Source: DASRJG01 sp964647625
Lineage (GTDB): Bacteria; Acidobacteriota; Polarisedimenticolia; Polarisedimenticolales; DASRJG01
NCBI GenBank assembly: GCA_964647625.1
Contig: CAZYHZ010000018.1
Span: 8,660 to 72,659, forward strand
Reading direction: 5' to 3'
DNA length: 64,000 bases
Positions 34,454 through 42,393 of the stretch are shown in pieces. The first letter of the stretch is position 1. Each line of letters begins with the position of its first letter. The position numbers and the translations under genes are program-made. The notes beneath the pieces were generated by a model that saw nothing but the letters and a program-made list of their open reading frames with translations, did not search any database and was not told the DNA's origin.

Positions 34454-35368
34454 GTGAACCGGCGAGGCCGATACGCGCCGTCCCCGACGGGGACCACCCA
34501 CCTGGGGAACGCCTCCACCGCGCTCGCTGCGTGGCTTTCGGCGCGCTCCGGCGGGAGCGCGTTCGTCATGCGAATGGAAGATCTCGATCGTGCGCGCGTC
34601 GTCGAGGGAAGCGCCGAGGGGATTCTCTCGGATCTCGAATGGCTCGGGCTGGACTGGGACGAGGGGCCGGATCGGGGTGGGCCGTTCGCGCCGTACGTCC
34701 AGAGCGAGCGGCAGGCGCACTATGCCGCCGCGTTCGCACGCTTGCGACAGGCGCGATGCGTCTATCCGTGCTTCTGCAGCCGCAAGGACATCCAGTCGGC
34801 GGCGAGCGCGCCTCAAGCCCCCGGCGACGAGGCGCTCTATCCCGGCACGTGCCGTACGCTCGGCGGCGACGATGTCGCTCGGCGGATCGCAGCGAAGGCA
34901 GCTCACGCGTGGCGCTTTCGCGTCGATCCCGGCGCCATCCCCGGATTCGACGACCGCATTCACGGACGTTTCGCAGCGCCGCCGGGATCGGTGGGAGATT
35001 TCGTCGTCCTCCGGGCGGACGGCGTTCCCGCATATCAGCTCGCGGTCGTGGTCGACGACATCGCCATGGACATCGGCGAGGTGGTGCGCGGCGAGGATCT
35101 CCTCACTTCGACGGTTCGCCAGCTCATGCTCTATCGCGCGCTCGGGGCCGCGCCCCCGGAGTTCGCGCACGTCCCGATCCTGTTAGGCGACGACGGCGTG
35201 CGCCTGTCGAAGCGGCACCGAGGCGTGACGCTGCGAGAGCTTCGAGACGGAGGGATGTCGGCGGCGGCACTCGTGGGCCGTCTCGCTCACGGTCTCGGTC
35301 TGCGCCCCACCGATGCGCCCGTCGAAGCACGCGAGCTGATCGGGGACACTCCCCTTTTTCACCCATAA
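34454..35368 (+). CDS. gluQ: glutamyl-Q tRNA(Asp) synthetase
   Basis: 304 residues, the length of YadB/GluQ rather than full GltX, with no anticodon-binding domain. R-Y-A-P-S-P-T-G-T-T-H-L-G-N carries the HIGH-like motif (16-19). C-V-Y-P-C-F-C-S-R and the later Y-P-G-T-C-R offer zinc ligands, and R-L-S-K-R-H is the KMSKS-like loop. It transfers glutamate onto queuosine-34 of tRNA(Asp). No ATG precedes the motif, so the GTG at 34454 is used. The last eight codons lie in a GGGGACACTCCCC repeat copy, so the C-terminus is repeat-derived. Confidence 0.88.
   Translation: MNRRGRYAPSPTGTTHLGNASTALAAWLSARSGGSAFVMRMEDLDRARVVEGSAEGILSDLEWLGLDWDEGPDRGGPFAPYVQSERQAHYAAAFARLRQARCVYPCFCSRKDIQSAASAPQAPGDEALYPGTCRTLGGDDVARRIAAKAAHAWRFRVDPGAIPGFDDRIHGRFAAPPGSVGDFVVLRADGVPAYQLAVVVDDIAMDIGEVVRGEDLLTSTVRQLMLYRALGAAPPEFAHVPILLGDDGVRLSKRHRGVTLRELRDGGMSAAALVGRLAHGLGLRPTDAPVEARELIGDTPLFHP
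35342..35359 (+). repeat. variant repeat unit read as the 3' end of gluQ
   Basis: GGGGACACTCCCCTTTTT differs by one base from the unit at 35402-35419. It is translated as the last residues of GluQ, giving G-D-T-P-L-F and leading into the stop in the adjoining palindrome. Confidence 0.65.
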
Positions 35369-35512
35369 GGGGACATTCGTCTTTTTCTTACGAAGGGAAT
35401 AGGGGACAGTCCCCTTTTTCTTACAAAGCTTCAGAGTGCGAAGCTTTAGAAGAAAAAGGGGACTGTCCCCTATTCCCTTCGTAAGAAAAAGACGAATGTC
35501 CCCTTATGGGTG
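35360..35512. repeat. 153-bp giant palindrome with 62-bp perfect arms
   Basis: Left arm 35360-35421 and right arm 35451-35512 are exact reverse complements. The 29-bp centre holds another 8-bp stem (AAAGCTTC with GAAGCTTT). Each arm contains a GGGGACAGTCCCCTTTTTC unit and a GGGGACATTCGTC unit with T-tracts. The whole lies between convergent gluQ and M28 genes and includes the gluQ stop. It is a REP/BIME-like element by style and might also terminate transcription both ways. Confidence 0.9.
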
Positions 35513-35517
35513 TTGAA

Positions 35518-35556
35518 CCGTGAACTGTGAACCAGTTCGCAGTTGACAGTTCACGG
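35518..35556. terminator. hairpin just downstream of the M28 peptidase gene
   Basis: CCGTGAACTGT (35518-35528) pairs with ACAGTTCACGG (35546-35556) around a 17-base loop that has partial inner pairing. It lies 1 base after the M28 stop. There is no T-tract on the M28 side, so it is a structure with possible terminator function. Confidence 0.45.
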
Positions 35557-35557
35557 T

Positions 35558-36940
35558 CTACTTCGGCGGGGCGATATAGCGGGGCAGCGGCGGATCGAGC
35601 TCGGCGAGCTGCCATGCCATGACCGCCATGGCGGTGGCGTTCATCGCGAGGTCGTGCGGATCGACCTTGTCGAGCGTGTCGGCCATCGTGTGATGGATGT
35701 CGAAGTAGTGAGTCCCGTCCTGGCGCAAGCCGAGCTGCGGCACGCCGGCGTCGGCCATCGCGGAGACGTCCGCTCCGCCGCCTCCTTCGATGACGTCGTC
35801 CGCGGCAATCAACGCGAGCGGAGCGGCGAGCGTCGCGACGACGTCCTTGGCGCCGGATCCGGCCGTCACGCCAAAACCCAGCGGCCGCGCGCCGCCCGAG
35901 TCCGATTCGATCGCGGCCACGTGCTTTGAAAGCTCCGCGGCGTGCGCCGCGGCGTAGGCCTTGCCGCCGCGCAGACCGTTCTCCTCGTTGGTGTACAGCA
36001 CGACCCGGATCGTGCGCTTCGGCTTCAGCGACAGCGAGCGGATCAGTCGCATCGCCTCCATCGAGATCGCGCACCCCGCGCCGTCGTCCTGCGCGCCGGT
36101 GCCGACGTCCCAAGAGTCGAGATGCCCGCCGATCACGAGAACCTCGTCGGGTGCCGAGGAGCCGCGGATCTCACCGACGACGTTGGCGTCATCGCCGTCC
36201 GGCAGATTGCGGCAGGTCGTCGTGAACCGGACCTTCACCGTCTCGCCGGCCGCGAGGAAGCGATGCATCAGCTCGGCGTCTTCCGGCGAGACCGCGGCCG
36301 CGGGAATGTGCCGGACGCCTTCTTCGTAGGCCATCGCACCGGTGTGTGGGAGCCTGAGGTCCGCCGTCGCGAGCGATCGGATCAGCATCCCGATCGCACC
36401 CACCTTCGCCGCCGCTGCGGCACCCTTCGAGCGCAGGTCGGCGGCGGAACCGTAACCCCGCGTGTCTCCACCGTTCGGGTAGATGCGCTTGTTGAACAGG
36501 ACGATCTTTCCCTTGGCCTTGTCCCCCAGCGCCGCGGTCTCGGCGAGGCTCGCCACCTCGACGACCTCGCCCGTGACGCCGCCCGGACCGGTCCCATCGC
36601 TCATCCCGAGCGCGAGGATCACCATCGGGTGCTCCGCCGGCGCGAGGATCGCTCCTTCGGCGTCCCCGCGGACCCAGCGCGGCACGGTGACCTTTTCAGT
36701 GTGGACGTTGGCGAGGCCATCGCGCTTTAGCTCGTCCACGCACCATGCGACGGCTTTCTCGTGGGCGGGAGAGCCGGAGAGCCGCGGCCCGATGCGATCG
36801 GTCAGCCAGGCGAGCTTGCGGTACGCGGAATCGGTCGCGAGCCCGGCCGCGATGATGCGCGACACCGGACCGCCGTCACTCGTCGAGACGGCCATCGCGA
36901 GAACGCCCACGCACAGGGCGGTGACGCCGATTCGCTTCAT
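35558..36940 (-). CDS. secreted M28-family metallopeptidase, carboxypeptidase Q-like
   Basis: 460 residues with a signal peptide (about residues 1-22). W-L-T-D-R-I-G-P-R-L-S-G-S precedes a PA-domain region (about 110-240). Zinc ligands are supplied by G-G-H-L-D-S-W-D (His, Asp), Q-D-D-G-A-G-C, N-E-E-N-G-L-R-G (Glu) and E-S-D-S-G-G, with a final H-H-T-x-x-D-T-x-D. This arrangement is that of plasma glutamate carboxypeptidase/CPQ. It likely trims dipeptides outside the cytoplasm. A large palindrome lies just downstream. Confidence 0.9.
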   Translation of the reverse strand: MKRIGVTALCVGVLAMAVSTSDGGPVSRIIAAGLATDSAYRKLAWLTDRIGPRLSGSPAHEKAVAWCVDELKRDGLANVHTEKVTVPRWVRGDAEGAILAPAEHPMVILALGMSDGTGPGGVTGEVVEVASLAETAALGDKAKGKIVLFNKRIYPNGGDTRGYGSAADLRSKGAAAAAKVGAIGMLIRSLATADLRLPHTGAMAYEEGVRHIPAAAVSPEDAELMHRFLAAGETVKVRFTTTCRNLPDGDDANVVGEIRGSSAPDEVLVIGGHLDSWDVGTGAQDDGAGCAISMEAMRLIRSLSLKPKRTIRVVLYTNEENGLRGGKAYAAAHAAELSKHVAAIESDSGGARPLGFGVTAGSGAKDVVATLAAPLALIAADDVIEGGGGADVSAMADAGVPQLGLRQDGTHYFDIHHTMADTLDKVDPHDLAMNATAMAVMAWQLAELDPPLPRYIAPPK

Positions 36941-36979
36941 CGAGGTCGCATGTTAACCTCGCGCCTCCGGAGATCCGCG

Positions 36980-38221
36980 ATGAATGTGAAGCCGTTCCGG
37001 GCGCTCAGGCCGCGCGCCGATCTCGCGTCCAGGATCGCCAGCCTCCCGTACGACGTCCTCGATTCGAGCGAAGCGCGGGCGTTGGCCCAGGGCGATCCGG
37101 ACACGTTCTTACACGTCGTGAAGTCCGAGATCGATCTCCCTTCGGACATCGACCCGCACGACCCGCGCGTATACGCCAAGGCCCGCGAAAACTTCGACAT
37201 GATGCGTCGCGAGGGCCGGCTCGTTCGCGACGATCGACCCGCGTTCTACGTCTACCGCCTGACGATGGGGGCCCACGTCCAAACGGGGCTCGTCGGCGCG
37301 GTTCTCGTCGACGACTATGTCGAGGGGCGCGTGCGAAAGCACGAGCACACGCGGCCCGACAAGGAAGACGACCGGACGCGGCACGCCGACGCGATCGGAG
37401 CCCATCCCGGGCCGGTCTTCCTCGCGTACCGCGACCGGGGCGATATCGACGCCCTCGTTGCGAAGGCGACCGCGCGCCCCGCGGCGGTCGACTTCATCGC
37501 GGCGGACGGCGTCGCTCACGCGCTGTGGGTCGTCGACGACACCGGCGAAACGCGCGACCTTGCCGGCGCGTTCGCCGGAGTGCCGTTCAGCTACATCGCC
37601 GACGGACACCACCGCGCTGCGGCGTACGCCCGCGTGGCCGCGCTCCGCCGAGAGCGATCGGGGCCGGCACGGGACGAGCGGCCGTTCGACCGGTTTCTCG
37701 CCGTGCACTTCCCCGCGTCGCAGCTCCGGATCCTCGATTACAACCGGCTGGTGCGCGACCTGAACGGTCTGAGTCCCGCGGAGGTCGTGCGCCGCATCGA
37801 GGCAGCCGGATTCGACGTGATCGAGCCGTGGGAGGCGCGGACACCCGAAGCGCCGAAGCGATTCTCCATGTATCTCGGCGGCCGCTGGCGGCTCGTCGCG
37901 TCGAATTCGATTGCGACAGAAACGGATCCCGTCGCAGCGCTCGACGTCGCGATCCTCCAAGAGCGGATCCTGTCGCCGATCTTCGGGATCGGCGATCCTC
38001 GGACCGATCAACGGATCGCCTTTTCGGGAGGTATCCGGGGGTTGTCCGAGCTTTCGCGGCGCGTCGATTCGGGGGAGTTTTCCGTCGCCTTCGCGATGCA
38101 TCCGACGCAGCTTGCGGACGTCATGCGCGTCGCCGACGCGTCTCGCGTGATGCCTCCCAAGAGCACCTGGTTCGAGCCGAAGCTGCGCTCCGGGCTCGTC
38201 ATCCATCTTCTGGACGACTAG
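36980..38221 (+). CDS. DUF1015-family protein
   Basis: 413 residues, the normal DUF1015 length. P-F-R-A-L-R-P near the start, S-L-P-Y-D-V, H-E-H-T-R-P-D-K-E-D-D-R near residue 118 and I-A-D-G-H-H-R-A-A-A-Y near residue 203 are the invariant family motifs. The family is widespread in bacteria and archaea with no settled function; the H-E and G-H-H-R motifs suggest nucleotide or metal binding. GGAG lies 8 bases upstream of the ATG. Its stop overlaps that of the PilZ gene within CTAG. Confidence 0.88.
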   Translation: MNVKPFRALRPRADLASRIASLPYDVLDSSEARALAQGDPDTFLHVVKSEIDLPSDIDPHDPRVYAKARENFDMMRREGRLVRDDRPAFYVYRLTMGAHVQTGLVGAVLVDDYVEGRVRKHEHTRPDKEDDRTRHADAIGAHPGPVFLAYRDRGDIDALVAKATARPAAVDFIAADGVAHALWVVDDTGETRDLAGAFAGVPFSYIADGHHRAAAYARVAALRRERSGPARDERPFDRFLAVHFPASQLRILDYNRLVRDLNGLSPAEVVRRIEAAGFDVIEPWEARTPEAPKRFSMYLGGRWRLVASNSIATETDPVAALDVAILQERILSPIFGIGDPRTDQRIAFSGGIRGLSELSRRVDSGEFSVAFAMHPTQLADVMRVADASRVMPPKSTWFEPKLRSGLVIHLLDD

Positions 38222-39006
38222 CCGCGCCGCGCTCTCCTGCCGAGCTTTTCCCGAAGCGCGGGGGCGAGCCCCGGCTTCGACAGCAGGAGCTTGATCTGGG
38301 GAACCTTCAGATCGGCGGTCACCTTCTCGGCCGTGGCAGGCGACACCTTGGGATGGATCGCGATCGCCATGCGCAGCTCGTCGTCGTTTCTGAACCGAGG
38401 ATCCTGAGAGAGCGCTTCGAGCGTGCCGGGGATCAGGTAGGCCGATCCCGCGATCGCGCGCGCTTCGACGACGGTCAGGGACGGATTGTGGGCGAGCGCT
38501 TCGAGAACCGCGGGGTTGACGTCCAGCCGCAAGTAATCGCGCTCCTTGTTTCCCGCCCGGGACGCCAGGGCGATCCGCTGCGCGATCGGGATGGATTCGA
38601 GCGCCTTTTTGATTTCCAGGGGGCTGGCGCCGGGCTTCAGGCCGTCCAGGGCCCCTGCGGCGGGCGGAGGTGAGGCGAGCAGCCGCGAAAGGAGGATCTC
38701 GAGATCGTCCCGCCGCGCGGGATCCATTTCCAGGAATTCGACGGCAATCCGTGAACCTTGGCCCTCGCGCTCAGTGCGAATGACCTTGCCCCTCAACCGG
38801 ACGGACAGTTGTCCAATGGGTGATTTGAGCGAAAAATCGAGCGTTTCCGAAGCCGGCGGGTCGAAGGAACCGACCAGAAGCGCTCCGCTCCGGCTGAGAT
38901 TTTGGGCCTCGCAGGGGATAGACTCGGTCCCAAGGTGCAATTCCGCCGGGACGGAGAGCCGGAATCGATGATCGTGCCGGTTTGTGCTGTCGGGATCGAC
39001 GGTCAT
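38218..39006 (-). CDS. PilZ-domain protein (candidate c-di-GMP receptor) with helical C-terminal region
   Basis: 262 residues. Residues about 10-105 form a PilZ-like barrel: R-H-D-H-R-F-R near residue 12 in the R-x-x-x-R position, and L-S-R-S-G-A near residue 38 in the D/N-x-S-x-x-G position. The first motif is imperfect (R-H-D-H-R), so c-di-GMP binding is plausible but unproven. The C-terminal half (about 115-262) is helical and rich in A-L-A-x-x-P repeats resembling leucine-rich-type helical repeats. The ATG at 39006 has GGAGG 6-7 bases upstream. It is divergent from the Fic gene. Confidence 0.7.
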   Translation of the reverse strand: MTVDPDSTNRHDHRFRLSVPAELHLGTESIPCEAQNLSRSGALLVGSFDPPASETLDFSLKSPIGQLSVRLRGKVIRTEREGQGSRIAVEFLEMDPARRDDLEILLSRLLASPPPAAGALDGLKPGASPLEIKKALESIPIAQRIALASRAGNKERDYLRLDVNPAVLEALAHNPSLTVVEARAIAGSAYLIPGTLEALSQDPRFRNDDELRMAIAIHPKVSPATAEKVTADLKVPQIKLLLSKPGLAPALREKLGRRARRG

Positions 39007-39153
39007 ACGTGTCCTCCAGCGGGAACGGGGGCGAGTCGGCTCCCGTGGGACTTGAATCCGAGGATCGTCTATCATCTGGGGTACGACGTCTCAACGAACG
39101 CGTCGGGGCGGTCAGTGTAAAAGCGTTCGGTTTTGGGCGGAGAATTGGGTGAT

Positions 39154-40209
39154 ATGGACTCAAAATTTCCCGTCAACCCAGAAATCCTCAAGACAATCTC
39201 AGCGATAGACCGATTTCGAGACTTTTGGGCGGGCGGAACCGCGGTGCCGCTCGAGCACCTGGCGTCGATGCGATCGACGTCGCGCTTCCAGTCGGTCGCT
39301 GCGTCGTGCCGCATCGCGGGGATCCGCGCGACGGATGTCGAGGTTGTCGAGACGCTCGCGGGATCGAACGGCCCGTCGCCGTTTGCCCTCGAGCTGTCCG
39401 GGTACGCCGCGGCCATGGATCGCTCGTTCCCCGCGCCCGGGGCGATCGTGACCTTCGACGAAATCGCGGCCCTCAACGCGGTGGTCATCGGCAAGACCGG
39501 GAACCCTCCACCGCCCAGTGTGCTGCGTGAGACGCCGCTCCACCTCGAGGTGTTCGACGCCGAAGGTCGCGCTCTCGGGCGGGTTCTTCAGACTCTACCG
39601 CCCCGATTGCTTCAGGACAAGATCGAGGACCTGGTCTCCTGGCTCGAGCTCGAGTTGCGCAGCGACGCGCAGCATCCGCTCGTCGTCGTCGGAACGTTCT
39701 TCATCTACTTCACGTCGATCAGCCCGTTCGAGCGCGGCAACGGACGGACGGCGCGCGTGATGGTTCCTCACCTCCTGCGCCGCGCCGGCTACGGGTTCGT
39801 CGACCACGCGAGCCTCGAGCGCGTGTTCGACGAGAACCGAATCGCGTATTACGACGCGATCGATCACGCGGAAACGAAGATCTGGACGGACGAATCGGAC
39901 ATCGGTCCCTGGATCGCGTTCTTCATCGAATCGGTCCAGGCGTTGACGATGCGCCTCCAGTCGAAGGTCGACATCGAATCGCGCACGCGCGAGCTGCCAC
40001 CGCTGCAGCGCGCGATCCTCGCGACGATCCGCGAGAACGGCACCGGCGCGGCCGCGCTCCTGATGGCTGCGACGGGCGCCAACCGCAACACGCTCAAGGA
40101 CAATCTCCGCAGGCTGGTCGAGCGCGGATTGCTCGAGCGCATCGGGAGCAAGCGGGGGACGATCTACAAGATTTCGACCGTCGATACGACCGAGGCGCCC
40201 GGCTCGTAG
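39154..40209 (+). CDS. Fic-family protein with substituted active-site and inhibitory motifs, C-terminal winged helix
   Basis: 351 residues. The Fic core reads I-S-P-F-E-R-G-N-G-R-T-A-R (189-201), where the canonical motif is H-P-F-x-x-G-N-G-R-x-x-R: Ser190 (AGC, 39721-39723) replaces the catalytic His. Upstream, A-S-C-R-I-A-G-I (50-57) aligns with the inhibitory S-S-x-I-E-G motif, but the autoinhibitory Glu is Ala55. The anchor Asn, Gly and both Arg for ATP phosphate binding are kept. Residues about 290-345 form a winged helix-turn-helix. AMP transfer by the usual mechanism is therefore unlikely. The ATG at 39154 is chosen; an in-frame TTG lies at 39133. Confidence 0.85.
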   Translation: MDSKFPVNPEILKTISAIDRFRDFWAGGTAVPLEHLASMRSTSRFQSVAASCRIAGIRATDVEVVETLAGSNGPSPFALELSGYAAAMDRSFPAPGAIVTFDEIAALNAVVIGKTGNPPPPSVLRETPLHLEVFDAEGRALGRVLQTLPPRLLQDKIEDLVSWLELELRSDAQHPLVVVGTFFIYFTSISPFERGNGRTARVMVPHLLRRAGYGFVDHASLERVFDENRIAYYDAIDHAETKIWTDESDIGPWIAFFIESVQALTMRLQSKVDIESRTRELPPLQRAILATIRENGTGAAALLMAATGANRNTLKDNLRRLVERGLLERIGSKRGTIYKISTVDTTEAPGS

Positions 40210-41856
40210 CTACGACAGCTTCCGCTCGACGGTGTGCCGCAGGCTCTCGGCCAGCGCGCGCGCGCGGGAGAGCGCCTGGGTCTGACGGGCCAGGAACGCG
40301 TCGGCCACGGCGCGGTCGGTGAGCCCCGGGGCGTTGATCCTCACGTTGAACGCGGCTCCTTCGGCGGCCGCGAGCGCCGCCGCGCCGGCGACCCCCGCAT
40401 CCGATGCCGCAGCATCGTTGCCGCCGGCGAGCACGGACGCCGCCAGCTCGAGCGCGCGCACGCTCGCTTCCAGGACCTCGAGGGGAACCTGCATCGCGCC
40501 CTGACCTGCCGCCTCGATCGCCGCATTACGTGCGGCGACCTCGCCGGGACTCTTCTTGGGAAGCCGCCGCGCGGCGAGCACCGCGTTGAACGCGTCGGTG
40601 TCGCGGTCGACGGCATCGAGAAACCAATCCTTGAGAGCCTGCCCATCGACGCCGGCCGCCGACATCGCCGGCCGGGCGCCTTCGAGCCCGGTCTTCGCCC
40701 AAGTCAAGGCGGCGACCATCGAAGACAGCGCCGCCGACAGCGCCCCGCACAGCGCGGCGACGCTTCCCCCTCCCGGCGCGGGCGAGCTGCTCGACAGCTC
40801 GTCGGCGAAGTCTCGGAGCGTCATCGCGGCGAGGCCCGACGGAGCGCCGGCGTAGCGGTATTCGATGATCTTGTTCTGCGGCACGAACGGCGCGAGATCC
40901 GAGAGGCCCAGAGACAGCACCGCCGTGTGGATCCGTTCCTTTTCCGGCACGCCGGCGGTTTTTCCCTGCTTCGCGAGATAGTGGTCGCCGGCGGAGAGCA
41001 TCGCTTCCCGCGGAATCAGCCCGACGAGCTCGCTTCCCGTGACGCGCAGACCGAGGCATGCCGCCTCGTCACACACGGCGTCGAACACGGTGTGGAGCGG
41101 CGTCACCTTGTAGTTGGTCAGGTTGATCGACACCTGCGCGCGTCCGAACTCCTCGATGTACCAGCCGACCGCCCGGCATTCCTTGAACCGCCCCGGCACC
41201 GTCGTGGAGGTTCCGTCGGCGTTGCGCTTGCTGCGGCCCGCCTCGCGAATCGTCTGGGCGATGGTATTGGCGAGCTTCTTGTCGCGCGTGTTCAGGTTGA
41301 CGTTGTAGGCGATCAGAAACTCCCGCGCGCCGATCACCGTCGCGCCGGAGCGGGCGTTGAACCGGGCCGGGCCGAAATCGGGCGCGAACTCGGTGTCCTT
41401 GATCCGCTCCGCCAAGGCTTCGTATTCGCCGCGCCGGACGTCCGCCAGCGACTTGCGATCGGGACGCGCGGCTGCGGCTTCATAGAGATAGACCGGAATT
41501 CCGAGATCGTCGCCGACGCGCCGGCCGAGCCGCCTGGCGATGGCCACGCAATCGTCCATCGTCGCGCCCTGGACCGGGACGAAAGGACAAACGTCGGTCG
41601 CTCCCAGCCGGGGATGCTCGCCCTGGTGGCGCGTCATGTCGATCAGCCCGGCGGCGGTCCTGATCGCGCGGAAGGCTGCCTCTTCGACGGCCTCGGGCGA
41701 GCCGATGAACGTCACCACGGTCCGGTTGGTCGCGGCACCCGGATCGACGTCGAGAAGGACGCATCCCGCGACGGACGCGATTTCAGCCGCGATGGCGTCG
41801 ATCACGGCCCGGTCGCGTCCCTCGCTGAAGTTCGGCACGCACTCGACGAGCTTCAT
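40210..41856 (-). CDS. bifunctional glutamate formiminotransferase / formimidoyltetrahydrofolate cyclodeaminase
   Basis: 548 residues in a fused FTCD architecture. The N-terminal formiminotransferase (about 1-310) shows C-V-P-N-F-S-E-G-R, M-T-R-H-Q-G-E-H-P-R-L-G-A and P-F-V-P-V near residues 5-95. The C-terminal cyclodeaminase (about 345-548) shows S-S-P-A-P-G-G-G-S-V-A-A. It moves the formimino group from formiminoglutamate (histidine breakdown) to tetrahydrofolate and then releases ammonia. No other hut genes are nearby. Its stop directly abuts the convergent Fic stop, with no gap. Confidence 0.93.
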   Translation of the reverse strand: MKLVECVPNFSEGRDRAVIDAIAAEIASVAGCVLLDVDPGAATNRTVVTFIGSPEAVEEAAFRAIRTAAGLIDMTRHQGEHPRLGATDVCPFVPVQGATMDDCVAIARRLGRRVGDDLGIPVYLYEAAAARPDRKSLADVRRGEYEALAERIKDTEFAPDFGPARFNARSGATVIGAREFLIAYNVNLNTRDKKLANTIAQTIREAGRSKRNADGTSTTVPGRFKECRAVGWYIEEFGRAQVSINLTNYKVTPLHTVFDAVCDEAACLGLRVTGSELVGLIPREAMLSAGDHYLAKQGKTAGVPEKERIHTAVLSLGLSDLAPFVPQNKIIEYRYAGAPSGLAAMTLRDFADELSSSSPAPGGGSVAALCGALSAALSSMVAALTWAKTGLEGARPAMSAAGVDGQALKDWFLDAVDRDTDAFNAVLAARRLPKKSPGEVAARNAAIEAAGQGAMQVPLEVLEASVRALELAASVLAGGNDAAASDAGVAGAAALAAAEGAAFNVRINAPGLTDRAVADAFLARQTQALSRARALAESLRHTVERKLS

Positions 41857-41956
41857 GGGGCCGGATTGTAGCTTGCGGGTCAGGTGCAACGAAGAATTTA
41901 CGGCCGCGTCACACGACCGCCATGACGGACACACATCTTCGTCGAGGAGGGACGCC

Positions 41957-42289
41957 ATGACGGACTTCGATGACGTCGAAACGCTGCTGCAGGATGCCAT
42001 CGACCTTCTCGCCGACAGCGGGTTCCCGCTGGCGGCGGAGACGCTTCGCGACAATCTCCGGGTGATCCGGCAGGCCCCGACCGCGGGCGCGAGGCGGCAT
42101 CGGATGTTTCAGCTCCGCGACCTGTTCGACGGGGCCGGGTCGGCGGCCGACATGTACTTCTGCACGTCGGCGGACGCCGGTCAGGGGCTGAGGTTCCGCC
42201 GGACCGACGAGCATCGCCACGGCGAGCAGCGCTACCGGCGCACGCTCGCGTTGATTCAGGAGATTCTGGCGGCCGACCAAGTCGCCTAG
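41957..42289 (+). CDS. small soluble protein of unknown function
   Basis: 110 residues, with no signal or membrane segment. The sequence is charged, with an N-terminal helix (V-E-T-L-L-Q-D-A-I-D-L-L), an R-x-x-x-R-Q-A-P central part and a C-terminal R-R-T-L-A-L-I-Q-E-I-L helix. I recognise no domain. The ATG has a strong GAGGAGG 6 bases upstream, the best support that it is expressed. It is divergent from FTCD and ends at a palindromic element. Confidence 0.6.
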   Translation: MTDFDDVETLLQDAIDLLADSGFPLAAETLRDNLRVIRQAPTAGARRHRMFQLRDLFDGAGSAADMYFCTSADAGQGLRFRRTDEHRHGEQRYRRTLALIQEILAADQVA

Positions 42290-42355
42290 GGGGCAGGGGA
42301 GCGCCCTTTTTTCTTCCCTCCCCGTTGTAGAAAAAAGGGTCGCCCCCTGTCCCCC
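42289..42355. repeat. imperfect inverted repeat with CCC-TTTTTT arms
   Basis: The left arm begins at the end of a stop codon (GGGGGCAGGGGAGCGCCC then TTTTTTCT). The right arm is its near complement (AGAAAAAAGGG then TCGCCCCCTGTCCCCC), with one indel and a few mismatches, around a 14-base loop. It shares the C-run/T-tract style of the 35.4-kb palindrome but is divergent in sequence. It can act as a strong hairpin terminator for the small upstream gene. Confidence 0.75.
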
Positions 42356-42393
42356 GGCAGCCTCCCGGCGATAATGACCGGCCCGGAGGCGCC

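Noticed and set aside
35342..35512. CRISPR-like repeat cluster
   Set aside because: The repeats are inverted, nested and without regular spacers or cas genes.
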